Source of the DNA: Paenibacillus rigui
Lineage (GTDB): Bacteria > Bacillota > Bacilli > Paenibacillales > NBRC-103111
Length of the DNA: 64,000 nucleotides
NCBI RefSeq assembly: GCF_002234615.1
Contig: NZ_NMQW01000023.1
Coordinates: 186,001-250,000 of the forward strand
Direction: 5' to 3'
Under the pieces are notes generated by a model. That model saw only the letters and a program-made list of their open reading frames with translations, ran no database searches and was not told where the DNA came from. A program made the translations under genes and the position numbers. Numbering within the stretch: position 1 is the stretch's first letter; the number at the start of each line of letters is the position of its first letter. This document shows, piece after piece, positions 1 to 7,526 of this stretch.

Positions 1-2
1 CG

Positions 3-869
3 CAAAACAACTACAACCTCGAAAGCCTCGTGGGCCAAAAGGACATTGGCTTTAACGTGTTTCAAATGCTGCTGCAAACGATATCCAGCGATCCCCAGAT
101 TCTGGTGTTTGTCGTAGCGCTGCTAACCAATGTACTTGTTTTCATCACTTACTATAAATATTCCAAGCTGTTTGAGCTGAGCCTGTATGTGTATATTACG
201 AGCGGCATGTTTCTCATGTCCATGAACGGGATTCGCCAATTTTTGGCGGCAGCCATCGCTTTCGCAGCGACGAAATACATTTTTAACGGCAATTGGAAAA
301 AATATATGCTGGTCGTGCTGCTGGCGGCCCAGTTTCACCAAAGTGCGCTGATCCTGATTCCCATCTATTTCATTGTCAGAAGAAAAGCATGGTCCTGGAC
401 AACGAGTATCCTGCTGGTCATGTCCATTATGATCGTGATCGGCTTCAATCAATTTTCGTCCGCTCTGTTCTCTGTATTGGAGAATAGCCAGTACAGCGAT
501 TATAAGAACTTCTCCGAGGGCGGAACGAACATCCTTCGGGTTGCGGTGTGGGGTGTTCCCGTTATTTTTGCCTTCCTGGGGAGGAATAAGCTGCGGGAGC
601 TGTTTCCCCAGAGCGACTATGTGGTGAACATGGCGCTGATTGCTTTCGTGTTCATGATTATTTCGACGCAAAACTGGATTTTTGCCCGGTTTACGTTTTA
701 TTTCGGGCTGTACAGCCCGCTGCTGATGTCGTGGATCGTCCAGCTGTTCGTATCCAGAGAGAGGAAGATCATCTACTACCTTATTCTGATCTGTTATTTT
801 ATTTATTACTTTTACGAGAATGTATTCAGCTTAGGCATCTGGTACGAGAGCGATTATCTCAAGTTCTAG
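3..869 (+). CDS. EpsG-like polysaccharide polymerase, 5' end outside window
   Basis: Multi-pass membrane protein whose reading frame is already open at base 3, so the true start lies upstream of the window; a GTG at 30 is internal. The visible 288 residues contain about seven hydrophobic segments and the segment ending GIRQFLAAAIAF, which matches the conserved core of the EpsG/Wzy-like family that polymerises repeat units of exopolysaccharides at the membrane. It is followed after 37 bases by a glycosyltransferase and then galE, so it belongs to a polysaccharide operon. Family assignment is by sequence recognition; the polymer is unknown. Confidence 0.8.
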   Translation, partial: QNNYNLESLVGQKDIGFNVFQMLLQTISSDPQILVFVVALLTNVLVFITYYKYSKLFELSLYVYITSGMFLMSMNGIRQFLAAAIAFAATKYIFNGNWKKYMLVVLLAAQFHQSALILIPIYFIVRRKAWSWTTSILLVMSIMIVIGFNQFSSALFSVLENSQYSDYKNFSEGGTNILRVAVWGVPVIFAFLGRNKLRELFPQSDYVVNMALIAFVFMIISTQNWIFARFTFYFGLYSPLLMSWIVQLFVSRERKIIYYLILICYFIYYFYENVFSLGIWYESDYLKF

Positions 870-906
870 CGGGCGGAATCGCCGAATGAATGAAAGGAGT
901 GAGCGT

Positions 907-1647
907 GTGACGGTTGAGAACAAAATTCCGAAGGTCATCCATTACTGCTGGTTCGGCAGAGGGCCGAAATCCCCCAAAATTCAAAAGTGCATCAAGAGCT
1001 GGAGGAAGCATTTGCCGGATTACAAGCTGATGGAATGGAACGAGGATGTGTTCAATATTGATTCCATCCCCTATGTGAAGCAAGCCTACGAGGCGCGGAA
1101 ATACGCGTTTGTCAGCGATTATGTAAGACTATACGCGTTGTATCATTACGGCGGGATCTACATGGATACGGATGTGGAGGTGATCCAATCGTTGGATCGT
1201 TTTCTGGCCCACGAAGCCTTCTCCGGATTCGAAGATGAGGTTTATTTGCAGTCAGGTACGATGGGTGCCGTTGCCGGTCATGCCTGGATCCAGGAGCTGC
1301 TGGACTATTACAAGGATAAAAGCTTCATCAAGGACGATGGGACGTATGACATGACCACCAATACCAACATCATTACACGGATTTGCAGTCAATGGGGGCT
1401 GGTCGCGAACGGCCAATACCAGGTGCTGCAAAACGGCGTTGTTTTTTATCCGCGGACGTATTTCAGCCCTTACGATTACATCAACGGTGGCAACTACCGC
1501 ACGAAGGACAGCTACACGATCCATCATTTTATCCAATCCTGGCTGCCTGCAAGCGTGCGGGTGCGGGGTTACTTCAAGCGGATTGTCAGCCGGATCATAG
1601 GCCCCAAAGGCATCTCCTTGATGCGCAAAGTATTGCAAAACCGATAA
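907..1647 (+). CDS. GT32-type glycosyltransferase (OCH1/capsule synthesis DXD family)
   Basis: Predicted cytosolic glycosyltransferase of 246 residues adding a sugar to the lipid-linked repeat unit. It opens with KIPKVIHYCWFG, the family-typical first strand, and has YGGIYMDTDVEV near residue 90, containing the DXD motif that binds the metal and nucleotide sugar. I chose the GTG at 907 because AAAGGAG lies 7 bases upstream; an in-frame ATG at 886 has no ribosome binding site. Stop is 15 bases before galE. Sugar donor cannot be read from the sequence. Confidence 0.85.
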   Translation: MTVENKIPKVIHYCWFGRGPKSPKIQKCIKSWRKHLPDYKLMEWNEDVFNIDSIPYVKQAYEARKYAFVSDYVRLYALYHYGGIYMDTDVEVIQSLDRFLAHEAFSGFEDEVYLQSGTMGAVAGHAWIQELLDYYKDKSFIKDDGTYDMTTNTNIITRICSQWGLVANGQYQVLQNGVVFYPRTYFSPYDYINGGNYRTKDSYTIHHFIQSWLPASVRVRGYFKRIVSRIIGPKGISLMRKVLQNR

Positions 1648-1662
1648 CAGGAGGCGAAGCAA

Positions 1663-2697
1663 ATGGCGATATTGGTCACCGGAGGATCAGGCTATATCGG
1701 AAGTCATACCTGCGTCGAATTGTTAAATGCGGGCTACGAGATCGTAGTCGTGGACAACCTTCATAACAGCAGCGTGGAGTCACTCAGACGGGTGAAGGAG
1801 ATTACGGGCAAAGATTTCAAGTTCTATGAAGTAGATCTGCTGGATTCTATCGAGCTGGATAAAGTATTTCTGTACAATCACATCGAAGCGGTGATCCACT
1901 TCGCCGGATTGAAGGCTGTAGGGGAATCCGTCAGTCTCCCGCTCTGGTATTATCATAACAATATCACAGGAACGCTGATTCTATGTAAGGTAATGCAGAA
2001 GTACGGCGTCAAACGCATGGTGTTCAGCTCCTCGGCCACAGTCTACGGCCTGCCGGAGCAGGTGCCGATTGCAGAGGATGCGCCACTCCATGCGACGAAC
2101 CCTTACGGTCGCACGAAGCTGATGATTGAGGAAATTTTAAGAGATCTGCATGCCTCCGATCCGCTGTGGAGCATCGCGATTTTGAGATACTTCAATCCTA
2201 TCGGCTCCCATGAGAGCGGACGGATTGGAGAGGCTCCGAGCGGCATACCTAACAACCTGATGCCGTACATTACCCAGGTTGCCGTGGGCAGGCTGAAGGA
2301 GCTTCGCGTGTTCGGCAATGATTACCCGACGGTGGACGGAACCGGAGTAAGAGATTATATTCATGCCGTTGACTTGGCCCGTGGGCATTTGAAGGCGCTG
2401 GATAAAGTGATAGCGGAGACCCGCGTGGATGCCTATAACCTGGGAACCGGCCGGGGCTACAGCGTACTGGAGCTTGTGGCTGCTTTTGAAAAAGTGACCG
2501 GACGACGTATTCCGTATACGATTTCGGGCCGGAGAGCCGGTGATATTGCAATCTGCTACGCCAACCCTGCCAAAGCCGAAAGAGAGCTCGGGTGGGTTGC
2601 GGAGAAGGGCATCGAGGACATGTGCATCGATGGCTGGCGGTGGCAGTCCGCCAATCCTGACGGCTATATGCAAGAGGCGCATGCCGCAGCCAAATAA
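1663..2697 (+). CDS. galE: UDP-glucose 4-epimerase
   Basis: Interconverts UDP-glucose and UDP-galactose (or the N-acetyl forms), supplying precursors for the surrounding polysaccharide operon. The 344-residue length is standard. The N-terminus carries the NAD-binding GGSGYIGSH loop (residues 7-15), the catalytic serine region FSSSATVYG (121-129) and the YGRTK catalytic Tyr148/Lys152 pair of extended short-chain dehydrogenases. A ribosome binding site AGGAGG precedes the ATG. A hairpin directly abuts the stop codon, and expression of the genes beyond it may depend on readthrough or a new promoter. Confidence 0.95.
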   Translation: MAILVTGGSGYIGSHTCVELLNAGYEIVVVDNLHNSSVESLRRVKEITGKDFKFYEVDLLDSIELDKVFLYNHIEAVIHFAGLKAVGESVSLPLWYYHNNITGTLILCKVMQKYGVKRMVFSSSATVYGLPEQVPIAEDAPLHATNPYGRTKLMIEEILRDLHASDPLWSIAILRYFNPIGSHESGRIGEAPSGIPNNLMPYITQVAVGRLKELRVFGNDYPTVDGTGVRDYIHAVDLARGHLKALDKVIAETRVDAYNLGTGRGYSVLELVAAFEKVTGRRIPYTISGRRAGDIAICYANPAKAERELGWVAEKGIEDMCIDGWRWQSANPDGYMQEAHAAAK

Positions 2698-2733
2698 CAT
2701 CCCCGCAGCGAAGGAAGCAGCGGGGATGTTTGC
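2698..2733 (+). terminator. Hairpin abutting the galE stop, terminator-like
   Basis: CATCCCCGC and GCGGGGATG pair (9 bp) around a 13-base loop, starting at the base after the galE stop, followed by a weak T-rich stretch. It would partly separate the upstream and downstream halves of the polysaccharide cluster; the T-tract is poor, so it may be leaky. Confidence 0.5.
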
Positions 2734-2763
2734 TTTGACCACAAAAGCGTGAAAATTCAAGAA

Positions 2764-2845
2764 ATCCGGGGCAACAAGGATCGAAGGAACGATCCGCTCA
2801 CGCAGGTGCGTGAATTCACCGGATGGCTAAAGTGAGGTTAAGGTC
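2764..2845 (+). ncRNA. Structured RNA candidate in polysaccharide operon (EAR-like?)
   Basis: Three stems nest into a compact three-way junction: closing stem ATCCGG (2764-2769) with CCGGAT (2819-2824), hairpin GGATCG/CGATCC (2778-2795) and hairpin TCACGC/GCGTGA (2798-2813). A purine-rich tail follows up to a short ORF at 2847. The location, inside an exopolysaccharide cluster and just after a terminator-like hairpin, is that of the EAR antitermination RNA known from Bacillales eps operons, but I could not match a consensus by eye. The structure is seen; the EAR identity is inference. No known riboswitch core was recognised. Confidence 0.45.
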
Positions 2846-2846
2846 C

Positions 2847-2993
2847 ATGAAGGTTTCTGAACTGACCCAGCAAGAAATGAAGGAAATTATGCTCAGTGCT
2901 TATCAAAAAGGCCGCGAGTCCGAGAATATCGGAGTCAAGGAGCTAATAGAAGAGATCAAGCAGCAAATCATATCCGCCCTGGGGAGGAAATGA
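2847..2993 (+). CDS. Small 48-residue protein, unknown
   Basis: Short open frame starting at the end of the structured RNA and ending 49 bases before the sugar transferase. The product begins MKVSELTQQEMKEIML and is highly charged and predicted mostly helical, with no membrane segment. Upstream purines (GTGAGGTTAAGG) give a moderate ribosome binding site. Codon use resembles the neighbouring genes. It could be a real small polysaccharide-operon protein or a leader ORF; I do not recognise it. Confidence 0.45.
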   Translation: MKVSELTQQEMKEIMLSAYQKGRESENIGVKELIEEIKQQIISALGRK

Positions 2994-3042
2994 TTTGCTC
3001 TCAAGTTTTTTCAGTTGAAAAGGATTAGGAGTTTGGTGTGAT

Positions 3043-3639
3043 ATGAAACGTCTTTTCGATCTTCTCGTGGCTCTGACGCTGCTGGTCCTGCTGGCGGGAG
3101 TGTTTGTGGCCGTAGCCGTGCTGGTGAGATGGAAGCTGGGCTCTCCTGTTATTTTCAGGCAGCAGCGGCCGGGCTTGCATGGAAAGCCTTTTGACTTGTA
3201 CAAATTTAGAACGATGACGGATGCGGTCGATGCGCAGGGCAACCCGCTGCCCGACTCGGTCAGGCTGACGCCCTTCGGCCAATTCCTCAGAAAATACAGC
3301 CTGGATGAATTATTGCAGCTGCTGAACGTGATCAAAGGTGATCTCAGTCTGGTCGGGCCGAGACCGCTGCTCATGGAGTATTTGCCTTTGTACACGGAAG
3401 AACAGGCCAAACGTCACCAAGTAAGGCCGGGTGTTACAGGCTGGGCCCAAATCAACGGACGCAATGAGATTTCGTGGGAAGAGAAATTCAAGCTGGATGT
3501 GTGGTATACCGAAAATCAAAGCTTTGCCCTTGATTTGAAAATACTCGCGCTCACCTTTGCCAAGGTACTGCGCTCCGAAGGAATCAGTCACGCCAATCAC
3601 GTGACCATGGAGCGGTTCTCCGGCTCCAAATCTGTATAA
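3043..3639 (+). CDS. Undecaprenyl-phosphate sugar phosphotransferase (EpsL/PglC type)
   Basis: Monotopic membrane enzyme of 198 residues that transfers a sugar phosphate to undecaprenyl phosphate, starting repeat-unit assembly. It has one N-terminal hydrophobic stretch (about residues 7-29), then KFRTM, the SLDELLQLLNVIKGDLSLVGPRP region with the conserved Asp-Glu catalytic pair, and RPGVTGWAQINGRN near residue 130, all diagnostic of the bacterial sugar transferase family. The short length matches EpsL and PglC, not the long WcaJ type. It is followed by an acetyltransferase and an aminotransferase in epsL-M-N order, suggesting a diacetylbacillosamine-type sugar as substrate. Confidence 0.9.
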   Translation: MKRLFDLLVALTLLVLLAGVFVAVAVLVRWKLGSPVIFRQQRPGLHGKPFDLYKFRTMTDAVDAQGNPLPDSVRLTPFGQFLRKYSLDELLQLLNVIKGDLSLVGPRPLLMEYLPLYTEEQAKRHQVRPGVTGWAQINGRNEISWEEKFKLDVWYTENQSFALDLKILALTFAKVLRSEGISHANHVTMERFSGSKSV

Positions 3640-3656
3640 AACGGATGTGTTGAACT

Positions 3657-4283
3657 ATGCAGATCGCCGTCATAGGCAACGGCGGCCACAGTAAAGTGGT
3701 GACGGATCTGATCCGCTCCATCCCGGGCTATCGGATCCAAGCGATTTTGGATGATAAATACGAAGCGGAAGCCCAGGACGGCGATGTATGCACCGGTCCT
3801 CTATCGTGCGTGCCCGGGCTGCTTCAGTCAGAGCCTGAGCTCCGGTTTATCGTGGCGGTCGGCCATAATGCGACCCGGCAAACTATCGTGTCCAGGCTGG
3901 GGCTGCCCGCAGACCGTTATATTACGCTTGTGCATCCTTCCGCTGTGGTCAGCCCGAGCGCAACGCTTGGGCGAGGGACCGTGGTGATGGCCCATGCGGT
4001 GGTTCAGGCGGATACCGCAATCGGGCATCATGCTATCGTGAACTCCGGCGCCATCATAGAGCATGACAGCAGGCTTGATGACTATGTGCATGCAGCGCCA
4101 AGGGCTACGCTTACCGGGGCGGTAAGCGTTGGGGAAGGGGCCATGATCGGGGCCGGGGCAGTCGTTATCCCCGGCAAAAGCATCGGAGCCTGGGCTGTCG
4201 TCGGAGCCGGAGCCGCCGTCATTGGGAATATACCGCCCCATAGTACCGCTGTAGGTACGCCTGCCAAATTATTGATTCGTTAA
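3657..4283 (+). CDS. NeuD/PglD-family sugar O/N-acetyltransferase (EpsM-like)
   Basis: Soluble acetyltransferase of 208 residues. The N-terminal Rossmann-like domain begins IAVIGNGGHSKVV (UDP-sugar binding in PglD) and the C-terminal half is a left-handed beta helix of hexapeptide repeats from about residue 95 to the end. In PglD and EpsM the enzyme acetylates the 4-amino group of a UDP-amino sugar produced by the aminotransferase encoded next. The start is 17 bases after the transferase stop. No strong ribosome binding site is visible, consistent with translational coupling. Confidence 0.88.
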   Translation: MQIAVIGNGGHSKVVTDLIRSIPGYRIQAILDDKYEAEAQDGDVCTGPLSCVPGLLQSEPELRFIVAVGHNATRQTIVSRLGLPADRYITLVHPSAVVSPSATLGRGTVVMAHAVVQADTAIGHHAIVNSGAIIEHDSRLDDYVHAAPRATLTGAVSVGEGAMIGAGAVVIPGKSIGAWAVVGAGAAVIGNIPPHSTAVGTPAKLLIR

Positions 4284-4298
4284 GGAAAAGGGTGTGAA

Positions 4299-5480
4299 TT
4301 GGGAACCATGGCTGCCAATCCTAGCAAAATTTATTTATCCCCCCCGCACATGAGCGGGAAAGAGCTGTCATATATTCATGACGCTTTTGATACGAATTGG
4401 ATCGCGCCGCTCGGACCGCATGTCGATGCATTTGAGCGGGAGCTTGCCGCTTACGCCGGTGTCCGGGACGCGGCCGCACTGAGTTCAGGGACAGCGGCGA
4501 TTCATTTGGCGCTCCGGCTGCTGAATGTGAAAGCAGGAGATACGGTATTTTGCTCCACGCTGACGTTTGTGGCGAGCGCTAACCCCATTGTCTATATGGG
4601 AGCGACTCCGGTATTTATCGATTCGGAGCCCCAGACGTGGAACATGTCTCCTCAGGCATTGGCCCATGCGCTGCAGGATGCCGAGAGCAAGGGGCGGCTG
4701 CCCAAAGCCGTCATCGTGGTCAATTTGTACGGCCAAAGTGCCAGGATGGATGAGATCAACGCTTTATGCGAGCCTCTGGGCATCCCGGTTATAGAGGATG
4801 CCGCCGAATCGCTTGGCTCGACGTACAAAGGGAAAGCAAGCGGAACCTTGGGGCATTTCGGCGTTTATTCCTTTAACGGGAACAAGATTATTACGACATC
4901 CGGCGGAGGCATGCTCGTCTCCAATGACGCAGAGGCTTTGAAGCAGGCCCGTTTTTTTGCTACGCAGGCCAGGGATCAAGCCCCGCATTACCAGCACAGC
5001 GAGACGGGATATAATTATCGGCTGAGCAATGTGCTGGCCGGTATCGGCAGAGCGCAGCTGGAGGTTTTGGACGAAAGGGTGGCTGCCCGCCGAGCCGTGT
5101 TTAGGCGCTACTATGAGGAATTGTCCCATGTGCCGGGCCTTCAATTCATGCCGGAATTGGAGGCCACCCGTTCGAACCGCTGGCTTACGGCGCTGACGAT
5201 CGATGAGCAGGAAACAGGGACGGGGCCGTCGGACTGGATCGAAGCATTGGCCGAACAAAATATCGAAGCCCGCCCGGTATGGAAGCCGCTTCATCTGCAG
5301 CCATTATTTGAAGCGGTTACATTTTATCCGCACAGCAGCGGCGGTGAATCTGTCTCCGAGCAATTGTTCCGGACCGGCATTTGTTTGCCCTCAGGCTCTC
5401 AAATGACGGAAGAAGAGCAGGAGAGAATCATCGATTGCATCAAGCAGTGCCTGCACCAAAAGAAACGCCTGACCGTGTAG
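4299..5480 (+). CDS. DegT/DnrJ/EryC1/StrS aminotransferase (EpsN/PglE-like)
   Basis: PLP-dependent sugar aminotransferase of about 390 residues. The PLP lysine is Lys196 in YSFNGNKIITTSGGG, and IEDAAESLGS precedes it as in all family members. It would make a UDP-4-amino sugar from a 4-keto precursor; the 4,6-dehydratase needed for that step is not in the window and presumably lies upstream. Start is ambiguous: TTG at 4299 is spaced 5 bases from AAGGGTG, while an in-frame ATG lies at 4308. This is the last gene of the polysaccharide run. Confidence 0.9.
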   Translation: MGTMAANPSKIYLSPPHMSGKELSYIHDAFDTNWIAPLGPHVDAFERELAAYAGVRDAAALSSGTAAIHLALRLLNVKAGDTVFCSTLTFVASANPIVYMGATPVFIDSEPQTWNMSPQALAHALQDAESKGRLPKAVIVVNLYGQSARMDEINALCEPLGIPVIEDAAESLGSTYKGKASGTLGHFGVYSFNGNKIITTSGGGMLVSNDAEALKQARFFATQARDQAPHYQHSETGYNYRLSNVLAGIGRAQLEVLDERVAARRAVFRRYYEELSHVPGLQFMPELEATRSNRWLTALTIDEQETGTGPSDWIEALAEQNIEARPVWKPLHLQPLFEAVTFYPHSSGGESVSEQLFRTGICLPSGSQMTEEEQERIIDCIKQCLHQKKRLTV

Positions 5481-5510
5481 AACTGCAGAACAGAAGGGCG
5501 TAACGACGCA

Positions 5511-5678
5511 TTATTTTGTTGCTGCCATGCGTTCTTCATGGTGTTTTATTTTTTGGAAAAACCGCTGCTTCATCTGTTCATTCAAGCAGTCCTTATACAA
5601 AATACTGTGGTAGGTATGCATTATTTGATGATATACGCGTTTGGTTTTTTTGACCAGCTCAATCCCAAGTGAAAACAT
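5511..5678 (-). CDS. Small basic protein of 55 residues, unknown
   Basis: Short gene on the minus strand, convergent with the polysaccharide operon. The start ATG at 5678 is preceded at 7 bases by GAGGTGA, a good ribosome binding site; a longer frame up to 5732 lacks one. The product is rich in Lys, His and Gln and predicted helical, without membrane segments. It sits between the eps-like operon and the first SinR-like gene. I do not recognise a family. Confidence 0.55.
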   Translation of the reverse strand: MFSLGIELVKKTKRVYHQIMHTYHSILYKDCLNEQMKQRFFQKIKHHEERMAATK

Positions 5679-5934
5679 AGCATCATCACCTCTTTGATAA
5701 ATCCTTATGAAGGGGCGGAGCAATGTATTCAATTTTCTGACAATAAGGGGGTGATTCTAGGAAAGCTGTTTGACCGGAGTGGGAAGAGAAGAAGCTGAAT
5801 TCAAGTACAGGTTATATATAGAGACATCCAGAACAGGTACGGGGGGGATAGGATTTGAATGATGAGCAATGAAGGTATGCCGAGGCCAAGTGAAGGAACG
5901 TTTCCTAAGGGATCCATGCGGAGTGATGATAACC

Positions 5935-6276
5935 ATGATCGGTAACAATATTGCGTCGATTCGTAAACAAAGGGGATTTACGCTATCCGAGCTCTCGGAG
6001 CGGGCGGGGATTTCCAAGTCGTATTTAAGCAATATCGAAAGGAACTTAAAGCAAAACCCTTCGATTCATGTGATGGAGAAAATCGCAGCCGTGCTGAATG
6101 TCGATATCAAAACGCTGCTGAAAATTGCGGCCGATCCGGTTGCGATGCAGCCGTTGGACAAAGAATGGATCGATTTTATACGTGATTTGAAAGACGCGGG
6201 AATCGACAAGGATCAGATTCATGAATACAAAATCGTCGTCGATTTTATTAAGTGGCATCATGATAAAGTTAAGTAA
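5935..6276 (+). CDS. SinR-like XRE transcriptional regulator (first copy)
   Basis: DNA-binding repressor of 113 residues. Residues 1-65 form an XRE helix-turn-helix (SELSERAGISKSYLSNIERN is the recognition region), followed by a C-terminal segment PLDKEWIDFIRDLKDAGIDK that resembles the SinI/SinR dimerisation helices. SinR in Bacillus represses exopolysaccharide and matrix operons, and this gene lies next to such an operon. Start chosen at ATG 5935 (family-typical MIG) with GGAGTGA 8 bases upstream. It is divergent from the second SinR copy at the C-terminus. Its stop overlaps the next gene. Confidence 0.85.
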   Translation: MIGNNIASIRKQRGFTLSELSERAGISKSYLSNIERNLKQNPSIHVMEKIAAVLNVDIKTLLKIAADPVAMQPLDKEWIDFIRDLKDAGIDKDQIHEYKIVVDFIKWHHDKVK

Positions 6277-6670
6277 GCAAGCGAAGCTGGGACTCGGCTG
6301 GATGGTGTTCGTCTCTGCATTGGGCATTCTTTTTATGCTGACGGCTTTTCCGTTTTTTACGGGGGAGCATACCAAAACGATAGTTCAGCACGTAACGGGG
6401 CTGGATGAGCGCACTGCGTACGAGGTGAATGCTGTAGCCCGCAAAGCCGTCCATGTTCTTATTTTCGGATTGCTGGCCCTGCTGCTGCATCGCATATTTC
6501 GAACCAAAAGCCTAAGCCGTGCATGGGCATGCACTGTTGTGCTCGCCGGACTGGACGAGTGGCACCAATCGTTTGTCCCAGGCCGAACCCCGTCGATCCG
6601 GGATGTTCTGCTTGATTCGGCAGCTGCGCTCGTTTTTTTGCTGGTCATGACTTGGTGGAGGAAAAGGTAG
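6260..6670 (+). CDS. VanZ-like membrane protein
   Basis: Membrane protein of 136 residues overlapping the end of the SinR-like gene by 17 bases, so probably translationally coupled. It has about four hydrophobic segments and the VanZ-family signature HVLIFGLLALLLHR followed by DEWHQSFVPGRTPSIRDVL. VanZ proteins are small integral membrane proteins; one member gives low-level teicoplanin resistance, but the biochemical role of most is unknown. Here it may act on the envelope or matrix in concert with the adjacent Sin regulators, which is inference from position only. Confidence 0.8.
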   Translation: MIKLSKQAKLGLGWMVFVSALGILFMLTAFPFFTGEHTKTIVQHVTGLDERTAYEVNAVARKAVHVLIFGLLALLLHRIFRTKSLSRAWACTVVLAGLDEWHQSFVPGRTPSIRDVLLDSAAALVFLLVMTWWRKR

Positions 6671-6746
6671 CCTTGACTAGCACATAACTGAAACGTCCGA
6701 TGGTGGAATTTTTGGTTATGTGCGAAGGCCAACTCTGGCGGATGAA

Positions 6747-6806
6747 TTGTTCGATGGGAGGAATTCTGGTATACTATGTTAATACTTTAGTACTATACTT
6801 TGTTAA
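6747..6806 (+). promoter_or_regulatory. Promoter and direct repeat upstream of second sinR
   Basis: TTGTTC (6747-6752) and TATACT (6770-6775) are separated by 17 bases and form a sigma-A-type promoter. A 13-base direct repeat TATACTATGTTAA (6770) / TATACTTTGTTAA (6794), with a 24-base period, overlaps the -10 region and could be a repressor site or a second -10. The start codon follows at 6823. Confidence 0.55.
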
Positions 6807-6822
6807 AAAGGGAAGATCCCAC

Positions 6823-7167
6823 ATGATTGGTAAACGGATTCAGCAGCTGAGAAAAGAAAAGGGAATAACACTGACGGAGCTGGCGGAACGCGCCGGGGTG
6901 GCGAAGTCATATATCAGTAAATTGGAGCGGGATATTCAAAAAAATCCTTCCATTCAGTTTGTTGAAAAGATTGCATCCGTTTTGAACGTTCCGATGGAAA
7001 GCCTGATCGATCAGGAGGATCGCGTCCCTATGGAAGATCCCGATATCGACCAGGAATGGTATCAAATTATTAAGGAAGCTATGACGTCCGGTGTAGACAA
7101 GCAGCAGTTTCGTGAGTTTCTGGAATTCAATAAATGGAAAACAAAGAATCGGTCTAGTGACGATTAG
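6823..7167 (+). CDS. sinR: SinR-like biofilm master repressor (second copy)
   Basis: 114-residue repressor that is closer to Bacillus SinR than the first copy. Residues 1-65 are the XRE DNA-binding domain starting MIGKRIQQLRKEKG with recognition helix AKSYISKLERDIQ and the NPSIQFVEKIASVLNV core. The C-terminus DQEWYQIIKEAMTSGVDKQQFREFLEF matches the SinR tetramerisation/SinI-binding helices nearly position by position. Start ATG 6823 follows AAGGGAAG by 7 bases and a sigma-A promoter. The stop lies 11 bases inside the convergent sinI-like gene. Expected role: repression of the adjacent exopolysaccharide genes. Confidence 0.9.
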   Translation: MIGKRIQQLRKEKGITLTELAERAGVAKSYISKLERDIQKNPSIQFVEKIASVLNVPMESLIDQEDRVPMEDPDIDQEWYQIIKEAMTSGVDKQQFREFLEFNKWKTKNRSSDD

Positions 7168-7330
7168 ACTCGATTTCGTTGGCATATTCATAGTTTATGA
7201 GAGCGCTTGGGTTTTGTAAGAACGTGCGTATATCATCCGTGCTGAGACCCATGCTGCGGGCAGTCATAATAAGCTGGGTCCATTCCACATCCAATTCCTC
7301 GATGTTCATCTGATTTACTACAATACTCAT
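7154..7330 (-). CDS. sinI: SinI-like antirepressor
   Basis: 58-residue protein that should bind and inactivate SinR. The segment ELDVEWTQLIMTARSMGLS continuing into TDDIRTFLQ corresponds to the SinI dimerisation helices (compare LDQEWVELIKEAKEANIS in Bacillus SinI). The start ATG 7330 is preceded by AGGAGGG. Unlike Bacillus, where sinI lies directly upstream of sinR in the same direction, here it is convergent with sinR and the two 3' ends overlap by 14 bases. Its promoter lies between two matching palindromes. Confidence 0.85.
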   Translation of the reverse strand: MSIVVNQMNIEELDVEWTQLIMTARSMGLSTDDIRTFLQNPSALINYEYANEIESNRH

Positions 7331-7351
7331 TCGTAACCCTCCTGCACTTTT

Positions 7352-7437
7352 AGATACAAAATGTATCTTTTTAAGTATTATCGCACGTAATTTTCCTGTA
7401 ATCAATCCCCTTTATATAAAATTTATACAAAATGTAT
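7352..7437 (-). promoter_or_regulatory. sinI promoter flanked by twin palindromic operators
   Basis: On the minus strand TTGATT (7400-7405) and GATAAT (7377-7382) are spaced by 17 bases, a near-ideal sigma-A promoter for sinI. The 13-base palindrome ATACAAAATGTAT occurs twice: at 7354-7366 (extended to AGATACA/TGTATCT, 7352-7368), just after the expected transcription start, and at 7425-7437, upstream of -35. Centres are 71 bases apart, close to seven helical turns, compatible with a looping repressor. The binding protein is unknown. Confidence 0.65.
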
Positions 7438-7449
7438 CATTGGGCCGTG

Positions 7450-7485
7450 TGAAAAATAAAAAGCCGCGGTTAAGTAACCGTCGGC
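7450..7485 (-). terminator. Terminator of the mannitol/PTS operon
   Basis: On the minus strand GCCGACGGTTA pairs with TAACCGCGGC across a two-to-four-base loop and is followed by CTTTTTATTTTTC. It lies about 40 bases after the ptsH stop, ending the long leftward operon. Confidence 0.8.
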
Positions 7486-7526
7486 CGGAAATGAGATTAA
7501 ATTCGGGAGCAAAGCAGCTTGCTCGA

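Noticed and set aside
123-671. 182-codon frame antisense to the EpsG-like gene
   Set aside because: Shadow of the coding strand; low-complexity His/Gln-rich product with no ribosome binding site or family features.
2764-2845. Known metabolite riboswitch (c-di-GMP, purine, glycine, SAM)
   Set aside because: None of the conserved cores of these classes could be found by eye.
5869-5934. Longer N-terminus for the first SinR-like protein
   Set aside because: The extension has no ribosome binding site and no resemblance to the SinR family, which begins at MIG.
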